From NCBI GenBank assembly GCA_005877655.1, contig VBOC01000238.1, positions 1-6,193 on the forward strand: a DNA stretch of 6,193 nt, read 5' to 3'. The notes beneath the pieces were generated by a model that saw only the letters and a list, made by a program, of their open reading frames with translations, was not told the origin of the DNA and did not search any database. Position 1 is the first letter of the stretch; the number at the start of each line of letters is the position of its first letter. The position numbers were made by a program, and so were the translations under genes. Below, in pieces: positions 5,687-6,193 of this stretch. Source of the DNA: Ignavibacteria bacterium (GTDB taxonomy: Bacteria; Bacteroidota; Ignavibacteria; UBA10030; SZUA-254).

Positions 5687-6193
5687 ATGGAAACAATTTC
5701 GGTTCTGTTGGCTGACGATCACACAATCTTCCGGGAGGGTCTCCGCGCCCTCCTGGGGGCTGATGAGGGAATTCGCATCGTCGGTGAGGCCGCAAACAGC
5801 ACGGATGCGATAGAACTGGCCACGACACTAAAGCCCGAGATCGTCGTCATGGACATTATGATGCCTGATTTTAACGGTCTCCAGGCCACGATCCACATTC
5901 TGCGGCGAGCTCCATCCGTCAAGGTTATCGTGCTCTCGATGTCCAGTGACGAGGAGTTTGTCGCTCAGGCGATTGCAGCGGGCGTTCGCGGATACCTGGT
6001 CAAGCAGACTGCCGCGAACGAGCTCCTGTCGGCAATCCGGGAGGTTCACCGGGGGAATGCGTTCTTCAGTCCTGCCGTATCCCGAGTATTGCTGGAGACG
6101 CACCAGTATGCGCCCGCAAGAAAGCCCGTCGGTTTGACCGTGCGCGAACGAGAAGTTCTCCAGTTGGTCGCCGCCGGGAAGACGAGCAAAGAA
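5687..6193 (+). CDS. NarL/FixJ-family response regulator (3' end outside window)
   Basis: Frame open from ATG 5687 to the window end (169 codons seen; such proteins usually have about 210-220). It starts M-E-T-I-S-V-L-L-A-D-D-H, with the acidic pair D10/D11, predicted phosphorylation site D56 in V-V-M-D-I-M-M-P, switch Ser84 (V-L-S-M-S) and K106 (G-Y-L-V-K-Q), so the receiver domain is complete. After a linker, L-T-V-R-E-R-E-V-L-Q-L-V-A-A-G-K-T-S-K-E (150-169) is the start of the LuxR-type helix-turn-helix; the recognition helix lies beyond the edge. It is 20 bp after the kinase stop, so it is the cognate partner: phosphotransfer from H222 of the kinase to D56 is expected to promote DNA binding. 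No strong ribosome binding site is seen. Targets are unknown; the palindrome at 2942-2966 is a candidate. Confidence 0.95.
   Translation, partial: METISVLLADDHTIFREGLRALLGADEGIRIVGEAANSTDAIELATTLKPEIVVMDIMMPDFNGLQATIHILRRAPSVKVIVLSMSSDEEFVAQAIAAGVRGYLVKQTAANELLSAIREVHRGNAFFSPAVSRVLLETHQYAPARKPVGLTVREREVLQLVAAGKTSKE

Overview
The window looks like a piece of a bacterial chromosome from the Bacteroidota/Ignavibacteriota/Calditrichota (FCB) side of the tree. The main clue is the C-terminus of the first large protein. It carries an NYPNPFNPTTTIEF block, a VYNIVGQEIATL block, an ASGVYFYR block and a KKMMLIK end, the form of type IX secretion (T9SS) sorting domain common in Ignavibacteria-like lineages. 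Base composition is moderately GC-rich by eye, and the one clear ribosome binding site (AAGGAGG before the gene at 3320) is unusually strong for classical Bacteroidetes. Assignment below this level would be a guess. All genes I support are on the + strand.

Region 1 (1-2864) encodes a large repetitive secreted or surface protein that enters from the left edge. It has four visible Ig-like repeats with a 279-bp period, two divergent InlB B-repeat-type domains, a long central region I cannot assign, and the sorting domain. The reading frame is broken. The second repeat is 19 bp short at its end, so frame 1 stops at 490-492 and the rest continues in frame 3. This is a frameshifted gene or a sequence/assembly error at a repeat junction. 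The repeats also show mosaic identity that suggests recombination between units.

Region 2 (2865-3319) is a 455-bp gap with no gene I can support. It holds a cluster of TACC motifs, a 25-bp near-perfect palindrome touching a plausible -35 element (candidate promoter plus operator), a GC-rich hairpin in what would be a leader of about 320 nt, and the strong ribosome binding site of the next gene.

Region 3 (3320-6193, running off the right edge) is a compact four-gene cluster: a small membrane-anchored protein with a CPPFC motif; a roughly seven-TM membrane protein; a one-TM PAS sensor kinase of the HisKA_3/NarX-DesK type; and a NarL/FixJ response regulator cut by the window end. Spacing is 17 bp, then a 25-bp overlap, then 20 bp, so the genes are very likely co-transcribed. 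The kinase has almost no extracytoplasmic region. My inference is that the small protein and the seven-TM protein supply the sensing part, giving a split-sensor two-component system that may control its own promoter through the palindrome upstream.
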